DNA from: Paraphysomonas bandaiensis | Lineage: Eukaryota; Chrysophyceae | Length of the DNA stretch: 64,000 nucleotides | Reading direction: 5' to 3' | Assembly: GCA_965644295.1 (NCBI GenBank) | Contig: CBFFRP010000035.1 | Span: 228,122-292,121, forward strand | Shown here: piece after piece, positions 1-10,800 of the stretch | Layout of the letters: each line of letters starts with the position of its first letter | How positions within the stretch are numbered: position 1 is the first letter of the stretch | Translations under genes and position numbers: made by a program | Notes under the pieces: model-generated | What the model saw: only the letters and a program-made list of their open reading frames with translations | Told to the model about the DNA's origin: nothing | Databases searched by the model: none

Positions 1-1614
1 TCGATTACATTACTGTCAAAAAGTGTATTGTAAAGTATCTTCTTTCGTAAGTGACAACGTCTGCAGTTGTTACCCGCAAGAAATCTGGTAATGTAGCTGC
101 TCCTCTGTCTACTGTGGCGGCTATGCTTCCAGCACTTGGGCTTGGTAACGCTGCTCCTAAGCCCGCTGCAAGTAAACAATCGACTGTTGCAGCTGCAAAA
201 GCGCCGACCACTGCTGCAACGACAGGCAAGGTGGTTTCAAGTGGTAAGACCATAGCAGCCTCAACAGCGGCATCGAAGGGCACCCCTGAAAGGAATAAGA
301 GTGGTGAGATAAGACACTGTGAGGCACGCCTTTCTTTAGCCTTGTAGAATACGTATTATTGTCTGCATAGATTTATGAGATCTGTATACCGTTGATATCT
401 AAAGCTCTTTAACGTCTGCCCTATTTATATAGACAAAAAGTCGGCGGAATTGTCAAAACCTAAGGAGTCGTCTTCGAATGTTCCCGCTGCAACTTCTTGG
501 GCGTCAGCGGCCACTGGTGTGCAGCGTGGAACCTCAGGAAGCCCGGCGGCGAGTGAAAATGTGCCTATGGCTTCGTCAAGCGATTTAATTGATGGTGACA
601 AGGGGGACGGAGATGACGACAGGAACTCCTTGCCGGATAATTCATCATCACTTGCGGAAAATCAAAAAGCTGAAGTGCCACCTGACTCTGCTGTCGTCGG
701 GCCTCCTTCGGCCACGGGGGGTACTTCTAGTAGTGCACAGCAGTCTCACCCTGGCCAAAGTGTTCGCCAAGGAGATAACCTTGCATCTGGAAATGGCTCT
801 GCATCTTTCATGGGGAATCCGGGCATGCCACCACTTCATCCTCCATCTGGATCGAGTCATCATCATGGTGCGGCGTCGAACCAGAGCTCCCCATTAATAT
901 CCGGTATGTCCGGGCCGCCACAGGGAGCAAGGATTCTCACACCAGAAATGCAGGTACATACACGTAGATTTAACTGTCCAGTTGATGTTCTACGAGGTTG
1001 TATAAGTGCGTTTGGTTGAGGGTGTAAAATTTGTAGTGTAAAGTTTGATATGTACTGTCTGTAGTCTCTGGCTAATATGCTGAAAGTGTCAATGGCAACA
1101 ATTCCTCCTGCCGAGAGTAGTGACAGAAGTAGAGGGTACGGGCCTTCATGTGCTATTATTACCTTAATATTCTGCAATATTTATAGATACACCCCCAGGA
1201 ATCCCTACCCATGTCACCCCGCGTTTCCAACGCAACCACCATCTGTTATTGATAATCCAGCTTTATTTGATCGCCTTCCTGTGGACACCCTCTTCCTGGC
1301 CTTTTACTACCAGCAAAATACCCTTCAGCAGAATTTGGCTGCTAGACAGCTCAAAAAGCACTCATGGAGATTCCACAAGAAATACATGACGTGGTTCCAA
1401 AGGCATGAGGAGCCCAAGGTGACAACGGACGAGTATGAAGAAGGAACATACGTTTACTTCGATTATGAGAGCGGTAAGTGAGATTCGTGGCACTGTGGCT
1501 ATATTGTCATTTTTGTTGGTAGGGTGGTGTCAAAGAATCAAATCTAAGTTTACATTCGAGTACAGTTACTTAGAAGACGAACTGAGTCAATCCCAAGAAA
1601 AGAGCCATTCGTAG
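1..1614 (+). CDS. CNOT3: CCR4-NOT complex subunit 3 (CNOT3/NOT5), C-terminal part; 5' end outside window
   Basis: Scaffold subunit of the CCR4-NOT deadenylase complex in mRNA decay. Exons that join in phase: from about 51 or earlier to 303, 433-953, 1065-1135, 1187-1473 and 1523-1614 (stop TAG). Seen: a low-complexity Ser/Ala/Gly/Pro/His linker in the first two exons, then the NOT-box: PRNPYPCHPAF, the run NPALFDRL, FLAFYYQQNT, LKKHSWRFHKKYMTWF, QRHEEP, GTYVYFDYESG, and in the last exon FTFEYSYLEDELS. These match the family order from the PRNP motif to the terminal YLED. The N-terminal coiled coil of the family must lie upstream of the window. The exact start of the first visible exon is unclear. 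The four introns are 49-129 bp. The family assignment is very secure. Confidence 0.93.
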
Positions 1615-2331
1615 CACTCGAGATATGTTTGAAATAAAAGACAAAGTCATTGAAAGTTGAGGTGTATGCTTAGTAAATTCAACACTAGCTATAATGTTGT
1701 TGAAGTTGTGACCGTAGTTGTCAATATTGTTGACCCCGCTACTATTGATAATAAGACAGATCAAGCTAAATTATAGTCTAAGAGCTGATGTCGTTGTAGT
1801 TGTTACATACGAACGCTTGAATAATATATGGCGATTAGTCACTGACGATTCTCAGTATGATGATTGCGAAGGTGCAGTGGCTCTTATTTCATCGAAAATA
1901 TGTAAGTTGAGATTGGATATTGGATCTCCCGTTCTTGGCCTGGCTTAGGTAATTGGAAAACTGTTGTAGGTGGACATAAAAGCAATGCAGATATAGGAAT
2001 GAAAAATAGAATTTAAAGTCATGCATTAACACCAGTCGCGGAGGGAGGACGAGATAATATCCCTCCAATACAACACACACATTGTGCTACGTGTTACACA
2101 GAATTCTGCACAAATGTCCTTCTGATTAATAGTTTATAGAGAACATATTGCCCATACAAATTCTAGCAACTGATAACACAGCTATGTTGCACGCATGACA
2201 ACGATGGCATGAGAATGTTATGATCTTTGAGAAACAACAAAGTAACTGTGACTATTAACGCAGGTAGGTGATCAAGTCTTGAAAGAATTTACCTTAATTT
2301 ACGGTGGCCAAACAATCGCACATATGGAAGT
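1615..2331. other. Intergenic, convergent 3' ends
   Basis: About 0.7 kb of AT-rich DNA between the stop codons of the CNOT3 gene (+) and the AGMO gene (-). I see no conserved ORF, RNA gene or repeat. Both flanking genes end towards it, so it should hold both polyadenylation regions. Confidence 0.5.
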
Positions 2332-3891
2332 TCACAACATCTTGGTGTGTTTTGAAATAGTCTTCGCGTAATAGGTTTCCAAATAGACTATTAGCCATGT
2401 CATAGAAAAGACTAGTGCACATATAAAACACTGGCTTCCACTTAGATCTAAGTGCATTGGAAGAACACCTTTTGTGCTGACAGCACCAGATTCAACTAAT
2501 GCTGCAAGATACAAAAGGATCAAAGCTATAAGAGATACGCGAACTGTTTCTAGGGTTGGGGCCTTGGAGTTGCCTTCGTTTATGAATCCAATGGACACTA
2601 GAGATATTACCGGTAACACACACTCCAGTAGAAGCCTCTCAAAGCACATGTTTTTGTGTGTCAAAAGAATGTGCAGCGCAGATAACAAGGTGAGTACAAA
2701 GTGTATAAGGCTATATGTCCGTAGAAGGAGCGAGGGCTTCCGGGTGCTACAGTACTTGATTCTCCCTGGTGGTGCTTTTCCTATGTGCGGTGGCAGCTGG
2801 GATGGGGCAGTAACAAGTAGATTCTGCGGCTGAAATACAATTGCGTGCTTTACTCTCCGTCGAAAGAGAACGCTTAGGAAACGTATCACTTTTCCTATAG
2901 ATCCATACTTGGTGGTAGGGCTCGCAGAGCTACCTGTGTCGTCGATATTGAGCATTCTTACCGCATGGGCATAGTTCGCATATAGAGGATTGAAACTGTT
3001 AAGTTGATTTCCAAGACCGTAAAAATCTTTCACTTCTTTTTCTTCTCGAAAAGTGCCAAACAAGCGGTCCCATATGATCAGTACGCCGGCGTAGTTGCAG
3101 TTCCCAGGGGGACGATGGTGCATGCGGTGATGTGATGGGGTGTTGAGTACAATTTCCAGAAATCCAAGCTTTCCTATCTGACCACCATCCCAACATATTA
3201 GCCAATTACGAATAGTGCCATCTGCATACCTGATCAGTGTGAATCCAAAACTGATATAGTGTATTCAGCTGGCTATGTCCTAGGAAGGCAGCAGGTGGGA
3301 AGCCTATGAAAGCAAGCGGCATATAGAAAAAGCGACTGTAAAGTGCCTGAGTCGTGCCTTGACGCAGCGCAGTAGCAAGATTATAGTACTCTCCTGAGTG
3401 ATGCACGGAGTGTCCAATCCACATGAAGTGATACTCGTGGGCAGTTCGATGCATCCAATAATACCCGAGATCTACTCCCAAAAACAGCGCCGCAAATACC
3501 CATGGAGACTCCACATCAATATTAAACATTCGCCAATGTTTATATATATAAATATAAGGAAACAGCGACAGGCCTCGCAACAACACATCAGTAATTTGCT
3601 GCACAATTCCCAAACTAATGGAGCAAACCGCCTCTTCGACGTTATATAGAGACCTCCGCCTGATATACGCCACAGCTGCACATGGAGTCACTTGCAGTGC
3701 AGTAAACACACACATCATTGTAACGCACCTGCCTCTGAGAATATCATGAGGAAGAAGAAGGGTATGGCGTTCGAGATGAAGGCTGGGACCCTGTCGACAT
3801 CTGTCACTGATAGAGATGAGGGGGACACTATGTAGAACATGGACCCTACAGGGACAATGAAATCATGCCACATATCCAGTGATAACTCCAT
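2332..3891 (-). CDS. AGMO: Alkylglycerol monooxygenase-like membrane di-iron hydroxylase (TMEM195 family)
   Basis: Membrane fatty-acid-hydroxylase superfamily. AGMO cleaves the ether bond of alkylglycerols using tetrahydrobiopterin. Three exons: 3891-3729, 3675-3230 and 3177-2332, joining in phase to about 484 aa (animal AGMO is about 445). Seen: the histidine clusters of the di-iron site, HRTAH (in GVDLGYYWMHRTAHEYHF), HSVHH and HHRMHH, plus an HTDQ segment and the C-terminal hallmark CNYAGVLIIWDRLFGTF. Hydrophobic segments lie near the N-terminus and in the long C-terminal tail (residues ~330-480), which looks multi-spanning. The start is the ATG giving MELSLDMW. The family call is strong. 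AGMO specifically, rather than another sterol desaturase-like hydroxylase, rests on the spacing after the third His cluster and the ALRQG motif. Confidence 0.88.
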
Positions 3892-4401
3892 AGCGCACTG
3901 TAGTGTAGCAGCTATGTGTGAAGTGTGTTGTATGTATGTGTGCGTATCTTCTGCCTGCTGTGCTGCAGCGTTATCTGCAGGCAGGTCCTGCTGCTGCTGT
4001 ATGTACACCTATATCCATACTCATAGATGCGCAGCAGTATTCCGGTGGATATCTACGTATCTACACTATGTATGGTATGAACATGCCGCAAGGATCTGCA
4101 GTATGCTCTGTGTAGTCTGTACGCTGTATTGGATTCATCCAGCGCTTTTTTGGTGAAGGAATTCCTACCAATTTTCTGTTTTCAGCAAGAAAACCCGAAT
4201 ATTATGCACTGTATCTATTGTCGTACTGTAGGTAGAGTATGTATTTGCACTATCAATCTGTCGAAAAATTGGTTTGATAGACCAGAAATACGTGCACGGT
4301 ATACCGCATGATCATGATATCCAGAGTGAGATGCGCGTGTGCTGTGAGTCATCGTGATGCGCTCTGCATGTCACTGCAGATCCAACTCGTCTCAGTGAAA
4401 G
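3892..4401. promoter_or_regulatory. Shared divergent promoter region AGMO / Fe-ADH
   Basis: Only about 510 bp separate the start codons of two divergent genes (AGMO on minus, Fe-ADH on plus), so promoter elements for both must lie here. It holds CTGCAG-rich sequence near 3960-4000 and 4090-4110. No TATA box or other core element can be assigned with confidence. Confidence 0.4.
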
Positions 4402-5742
4402 ATGTCATACAACTTCATATTCAGTACCACTAAGAGCATCCTCTATGAGCTGGGTTCATCAAGGAGGCTGGGAGGTCTTCTAAAGGGTTCAGTGAGTAGC
4501 GGGAGAGGGGGAGGGAGGGTGCTTCTGGTCACTGATAGGGGCATAGCTGACAGCGGACTATGTGATGGGTGTGTACAGGAGATGGAGAGGAGCGGGTATG
4601 AGGTAGACGTATACTCTGAGGTGAGACACACACATATAGAGAGACATGTGTACATAGAGTGAATGCATGTGTATATATGAGCCAACACAAGTGCTGCAGG
4701 TGATCGCCGATCCTCCTGAGGAGAACATAAGAGAAGCGGTGGATAGAGCCAAACAGAGGGGAGTGGTGGGTGTGGTCGGATTTGGTGGCGGTAGTTCGAT
4801 GGATGTTGCTAAACTAGTTTCATTTCTCTCTTCGAGTGAGTGCACACAGGACTTGTCAGACATATACGGTGTGGGTATGTGTAAAGGCAGCCGCCTACCT
4901 CTTATTCAGGTACCGACAACTGCTGGGACTGGAAGTGAAGTGACCCCAATATCTATTGTAACCACTGGTCAAAATGAGAAGAAGGGTATCGTATCACCTT
5001 TGCTTCTTCCGGACTGGGCCGTTTTGGATGGTGAGCTGACTCTCTCTGTCCCACCGAGCACGACCGCCGCAACAGGAATCGATGCAATGGTACACGCCAT
5101 CGAAGCGTATACAACTCGTTTGAAGAAGAATCCACTCTCGGATATTCTTGCTAAAGAGGCACTACGTTTACTCGGGGGAAACATACGGACAGTATGTAGT
5201 ACTACAGGTTGCAATGACGCTCACGCTCGTGGAGAGATGTTGCTGGGGTCTATGTATGCGGGAATGGCATTTGCCAATGCCCCTGTGGGTGCAGTACATG
5301 CACTGGCCTATCCCATTGGTACCCACTTTCACGTTCCTCATGGTCTCTCCAACTCCCTCATGCTACCGTAAGACTGTCAACATACAATTGACTTTGTATT
5401 ACTCACTTGTATTGGTGTATGTGCAGACATGTTTTGAGATTCAATTCATCTCGAGACGGAGGTAGTGAAAGGTGCGCAGCAATGTATGCGGAGCTGTCAG
5501 ATATTGTGTTTAATGAAGGGAGCAGTGGAGACGTATACGACAGGGCAGAACAGTTTGCAGTTCTTTTCGAGAAACTTGCGCAGGGGTTAAATATTCCGCT
5601 TAATCTGAGGGATGTGGGAATTAAAAGCACTGATATAAACGTTCTAGCACAAGAGGCAGTGAAGCAGACCAGACTGTTGCCTAATAATGCAAGAGATGTA
5701 TCCTTTGATGATGCATTACGCTTGTACGAATGTGCTCTTTAG
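4402..5742 (+). CDS. Iron-containing alcohol dehydrogenase
   Basis: Group III NAD(P)-dependent alcohol/aldehyde oxidoreductase. Exons 4402-4620, 4700-5367 and 5427-5742 join in phase to about 400 aa, a normal length. Seen: the nucleotide-binding motif FGGGSSMDVAKL; PTTAGTGSEVTP; PDWAVLDGELTLSVPP; and the metal ligands in GIDAMVHAIEAY (Asp and His), VHALAYPIGTHFHVPHG (His) and the last His. The intron-2 join restores the usual LMLPHVLRFN. The two introns are 79 and 59 bp. The sequence resembles bacterial-type class Fe-ADHs (lactaldehyde reductase/butanol dehydrogenase group), but introns show it is a resident eukaryotic gene. The substrate cannot be read from sequence. The stop is at 5740-5742. 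Confidence 0.93.
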
Positions 5743-6169
5743 ATTTAGTTCTTGATGATTATTGTTGGAATGCCTTGGTGGTATAGTTATATATCAACCA
5801 TGGGTAATAAGAGGCTATATCGCCCCGAGCTCAAAATTTTAGAATGAGGGCGAAGAGCCCGAGTTTTAAAATTTAGACAAGGGACGATACTCCTCTTCCC
5901 TAGGTTAAATTGTAACTTATCCTCGTGATGTTGAAAACCAAATATCTAGATTGTATAGCTATTTGTAGCTTGCTTGCTCCATAAGAAATGAATAGGTGTT
6001 CCCTGATTAACATTAAGAAAAAAAGGAAAGCTCATTTTGTTTCAAATCAATGGTATATACTGTATGCTTTTAGGGAATAGCAGCTTCACTAGAATAAATC
6101 CGAACTAAAAAAAATCGCTACAACAAACGTACTCCTACCACAGGAGGATACTGAGGGAATAGCACCTGC
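5743..6169. other. Intergenic, no recognisable feature
   Basis: AT-rich DNA downstream of the Fe-ADH stop. I see no gene, RNA or clear repeat before the retroposon debris that begins near 6170. Confidence 0.4.
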
Positions 6170-7115
6170 GAGGTGTTGAAATTTGTACATAAGTGTGATG
6201 ATTCCTCAACAAAGTCGGACTTGCACCTTTCATGGTGTTCTGGGGGATTAGTACCGGAGATATTTCTCCGGGAAACTAAAGTGAACCGCATTAGATATAG
6301 TAAGCAGATATTGTTCTACACACTCGACAACGACGCCGTCTCCGGCAACTCTACCTATGCCCGAGGCCCAAACAGGGCACTGAGACAGCGCCACATTCAC
6401 ATTCCAACTCCCCACCCAACTCTCAGCCCACACACCTAGCACTGGGTACACTCAAGACCTTCCTACAGAACACAGAACCCCGTACCACCACAAAACCCTG
6501 TGGAGTCTCATCCCAAGGGGAGACCCCCTGATAACACGCGCCAGTGTGTCCTAGAACACACGATCATGGCGAAACTCACAGTCAACATTAAGAGCGGAAG
6601 TGGTCGCACCTTGGTGCTTGCGGCGACGCACAAGCAGCTTCTGTAGCGCTAAATAGTAGGATAATAGAGTTTGTGCTGATTAGTTATGGATATAATAGGT
6701 CTAAATAGTCTGTCTAGTATTCAACTAGCCACTACATTGGTGCAGATTTTTAACGCCTATTGCTAAATGATAAGACTTTCAATATATGCACACTCATAGC
6801 CAAATGCTTGTGTGGTACAAGAGACACACTTGTGTAAGATGTCTTTGGGCCTTCTTGACAAATAAACAGGCATCCGGCAATGAGGCCCACCTCAAGGGCA
6901 TCCGGGGTACTGGGCTGCCTACTGAAGTCAAACATCCGGGCTAGTTCATCTTAAGGACAGAGAGTGACAATGGTTGCATCTTGGTGCTTGCGGTGATGCA
7001 CAAGCAGCTTCCGTAGCGTGAAATAGTAGGATATTAGAGTTAAGCACTAGTTTGTTAATTGCTTTTTGCCACATTAGTTCTGACTCTTACACGCCTATTT
7101 TGCTAATAATCAGAC
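6170..7115 (+). repeat. Cluster of dispersed retroposon copies (family R)
   Basis: Two or more truncated copies in plus orientation. Blocks in order: CAACAAAGTCGGACTTGCACC (6210s); a stretch at 6435-6560 that matches at nucleotide level the coding-like end of the nested element at 32512-33717 (minus), including CATCCCAAGGGGAGACCCCC; a conserved hairpin core near 6617-6640 and again near 6982-7010 (GCTTGCGG...GCACAAGC); then the 3' module ending TTAACGCCTATTGCTAA...AAGACTTTCAATATA (6750-6790), with a second variant end near 7090-7130. ORFs here are broken by stops and frameshifts. The same blocks recur at 16240-17465, 17890-18083, 32279-33785 and 42860-43395. Confidence 0.75.
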
Positions 7116-7827
7116 ATTTACTACTGTCTTCCTGCTTCCCACTACCCAGATTACCGCGAGTCAGTGAAAATTACATATTTCTCTATTAATCAAGAGCATG
7201 TAGAGTACATTTGATATCATAAATATTGTCTGTGGTTTGGCTTATAATATTGAATTTTACTTGTAATAGCACAGTACTGACTGAATTACGTTAAGAGGGT
7301 ATATAATGAAATTGTGATGTTGTAGCACTGTGATTGTGGACGCCAACACCAAAATTCTGTTCTAAAAATTGTATCTTTAACAGCTACTATATTTTCAGTT
7401 TCTTTGTATAATTTTAATAGCTACTCCTATATTGTAGTCCTGTATATTCTGTATTTCATTGCTACTAGCGATAGACTTCAACAAGCTTCAAGTACGCACG
7501 TTGGAGTTGGTTGTAGTTCAATATTCGTAATAGCATAACAGAAAATACTAGGTGACAAAATTCTCTAAAATCTGCAGGTTTAGCTAAAGTACATTCACGG
7601 GCATATTTCAACTGCTCCACGAATATCAAATACCTCTCATACAATGTATAACAAGTTACACATAGCCATGAACTTCTAAAGCATAAGAATACAAGTACTA
7701 AAAATAGTCGTATTATCAAACATTACAATGAACACTAAATAATGTCATCAAATATAAATGGCACACACAGAACAAATCAGCTACTCTCTTGTGTCAGGAT
7801 AGCATGTATATACACTGCGAACTAGTA
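7116..7827. other. Intergenic AT-rich DNA
   Basis: Between the retroposon cluster and the stop codon of the TerD/WD40 gene. It should contain the 3' UTR of that minus-strand gene. I see no supported coding region. An 84-codon minus ORF at 7465-7719 has no recognisable motif. Confidence 0.4.
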
Positions 7828-10800
7828 CTACAAGAGATATGGCTGAAATATGCGAGTAAACTCAGAGCAATTCACCATTTCATCGTCTTCCATGTCCATC
7901 ATTTTTCCAAGGATTGCATAACTAGCAACTTCAGGAATTTGAAGTGACTTAATTTTTTCGCGAAGCATTTTAACTGGAATAAACCCAACTACTTGCTCAT
8001 CGTAATACTCAAACAACGTTTCGAGGTCTGTTTCATTTAGAAAATCTTTTCCATATATTTTTCGCTTCGAAATTTCGTCTTGTACATATTTCAGTATCTG
8101 TTTCTGAACTTCTTTATTTGCATTGCTAAATACCACTGGAATGAGATCGTTAATCGTCAAATAACCTTGCTTATTGGTGTCAACACGATTAAATATCGTC
8201 CTTGCTTGTTGCTGACTTGTGTTTTTATTCAGTGATGTCAAAAAGTTGCACCATTCATCTGGATCGAGGTCACCGCTGTAATCAGCATCTACTTTTTGAA
8301 ATATTTCTAAAAAGTGTTTTACATCTGCCATCTTGTAGAAAGGGAGGAGTATCCTTGTAGTTAAAACCTTCTTTTGTGCAGAACTATCAGAAGCGCGGCT
8401 AAATGAGCTTTTAATCGCGATCACCAACTTCTTTTCGAGATAAGCAACGTTAGTTTGACTTGAACTCATAGTATTGCGAAATTTCGACTTCTTCTTAGAT
8501 GAGTAACTCTTCGGTTTTAATTGCCTGATTTCCCAGTCGGGTACACTACTGACCTCCGCCTCTGCAACTTTATCCATAAGACCTTTGATACGTTCCTCGT
8601 CGATTTTCAGGGCTCGCACTTCCTCGTCACACTTCATATTAGACGTATCTACAAAGTTTACTGTTTTGTTTGTGCTTTTCGTTTCTCTATCGCTCCCTTC
8701 ATCATCGTCGCCCATACTGGACGGCAAAGAAACCTCGTGCAGAGGAGGATCAAGCACGTGGACCAGACTCCCAACTCGCTTAATGTTGTGTTTTATACGT
8801 TGCACAGACACCACATGTTGAGCTCTTGCCTTCGAATATCGATGAGAATTTCCACTGAATTCAGTGTTTGCATGTTTATACATATCCTGCCACATAGAAG
8901 TGCCACAATTAACAACGTTAGACGCATACAACGTTGCCTACCTTTTGCTCTCCAAATCTGACTTCAGCGGCATTGACAGTGCCTAGAGTGGGGATTCGTA
9001 CTTTAGCAGACATATGTATGTTTCGTAACATTGTTTTTGGCATCGCCCTGTCGTACACTCGTACTTTATCATTATTACCGTTGATTCGTTGTAGAATTTT
9101 GTGTCCTTCCGCATCGATAAGGCCCTGCTGGTGACCTAAAGCAATTGAGTGTTCAGAAAATGCCGGAATCTCGTTGGGCACGATTTCCTCAGTCGTTGAC
9201 CACAATGAATGCATACTCTTTGTGGTCTTTTCAGAGCATGTGGAAGTTTGGGAACGCATCGAGGTCACAGAGGCCGATGAAACACTAATCGCATCTCCGT
9301 TAGCAGACTTTTTGCGGGAGCCATGTCGTGATAATAGTGGTGGAATCTTGGTTGGACTTTTCACATGATACGACGGAGATTTTGGCTTCAATTTACTAGG
9401 CGAAAGAGGGGATAATTGTGGAGCTGTAAAAGGCTTCAATTCTACTGGAGAAAATGAATCGCTCGAAGATCGTGCAGCAGGAATAGCAGTCAGACTACGA
9501 TGTTTAGTATCATCCATCTTCTCTAAGTCTTCCTCGTCGCTCCCAGCCACAGATGATGATTTGTGCACAAAATGACCCAAACCCTGGCTGAATTCATCTC
9601 CATGAAACGATGAGTTTCTCTCTATAGGGTTTTCCTCTTTGAGTCTGTGGGCAATGTTTTCATCTTCGGTTGAATCCTTAGGAGCACACAGTTCACGTAG
9701 CACTGACGCTCTGAAATGAGCTTTAGCAGCAGCTGCCTTCGACCTCTTCGTAACCTTCCCTAGACTCGAATCGTTCTTAGTCCGTAGCATTAACAGGTTG
9801 TTATCACCAGGCCCTGATCCAGCAATAAAAATGGAATTAATGGCCGCTTTCCTTCTGTCTAATCCTTTTTCAGGGGCAGGAGGCGGGGCATCTCCTACCA
9901 ATTCACGAACTAACTTGGCCGCAATATCTTTATGCGACTGGTTAATAGGAATTCGCTCCAGTATAAACTTCCAATTATCGTTTTCATCTTCTTCTTCGTC
10001 TATCATAGATCTAGCTTTCATACGCTCAGTAATATTAGGTAGTGGAAGCTCTCCAAGCATCTCATTGTCCATATTCCATATGCGATGATAGCCATCTAGG
10101 GAGACAGTTATAACACACCCATGATCGTGTAGAGGCACCACAGCCGGAATGATGTCAGAGTGCGCTTTCCATGCTCGAAGCGAATATTCAACAATCGGTG
10201 ACTCTTCCCCCACAATAGCGGTATTATTTGTGACAATATTAAATTGAGATTGACTTCGCTGCATCGTCATTTGCATTTCATGGAGTTGACGTTGTACTTT
10301 CGCATTCACCGCATCCTCCTCGCTTGCAGAGAGGTCTGAATCCACACTACTGTCATCGTCGTCAAATGTCTGAACGTTCTCAATGAAACTATCAGACAGA
10401 GCATCAGTATTTACGTTTTCATTACACTCATTACTCTCCAAATGTTTTGACTCCACGCTGCCTGGTACTGTCTTCGGGTCGCCCTGTAAAACATTAGAGT
10501 CATCGGATAATATCCCACGTTGTCTTGTAGCATTGGCTTTACTTATCAGAGTAGAAGCAGATGTAGGGAAGAGCTCTACAAACTTTTGTGAAGCTTCTTT
10601 TCGCAATCGCGATGCATCCCATACAATAAGATATCCCTCATCCGAAGTACCCACAAACAAGTCTCCTAACTTGATACTGTTTCTTGAGTTGCTTGACGAA
10701 TAGTTCACCGACCCATGGGGAGGACAGTGGAGTAGTGTCATTCCATTTATATATACTGTTGATGAATGGCGTAGTGAATGCGTGAGAGCAATCCTGAACT

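Noticed and set aside
4402-5742. Fe-ADH as bacterial contamination
   Set aside because: Two spliceable introns in correct phase show that it is a nuclear gene. Ancient transfer is possible but not shown here.
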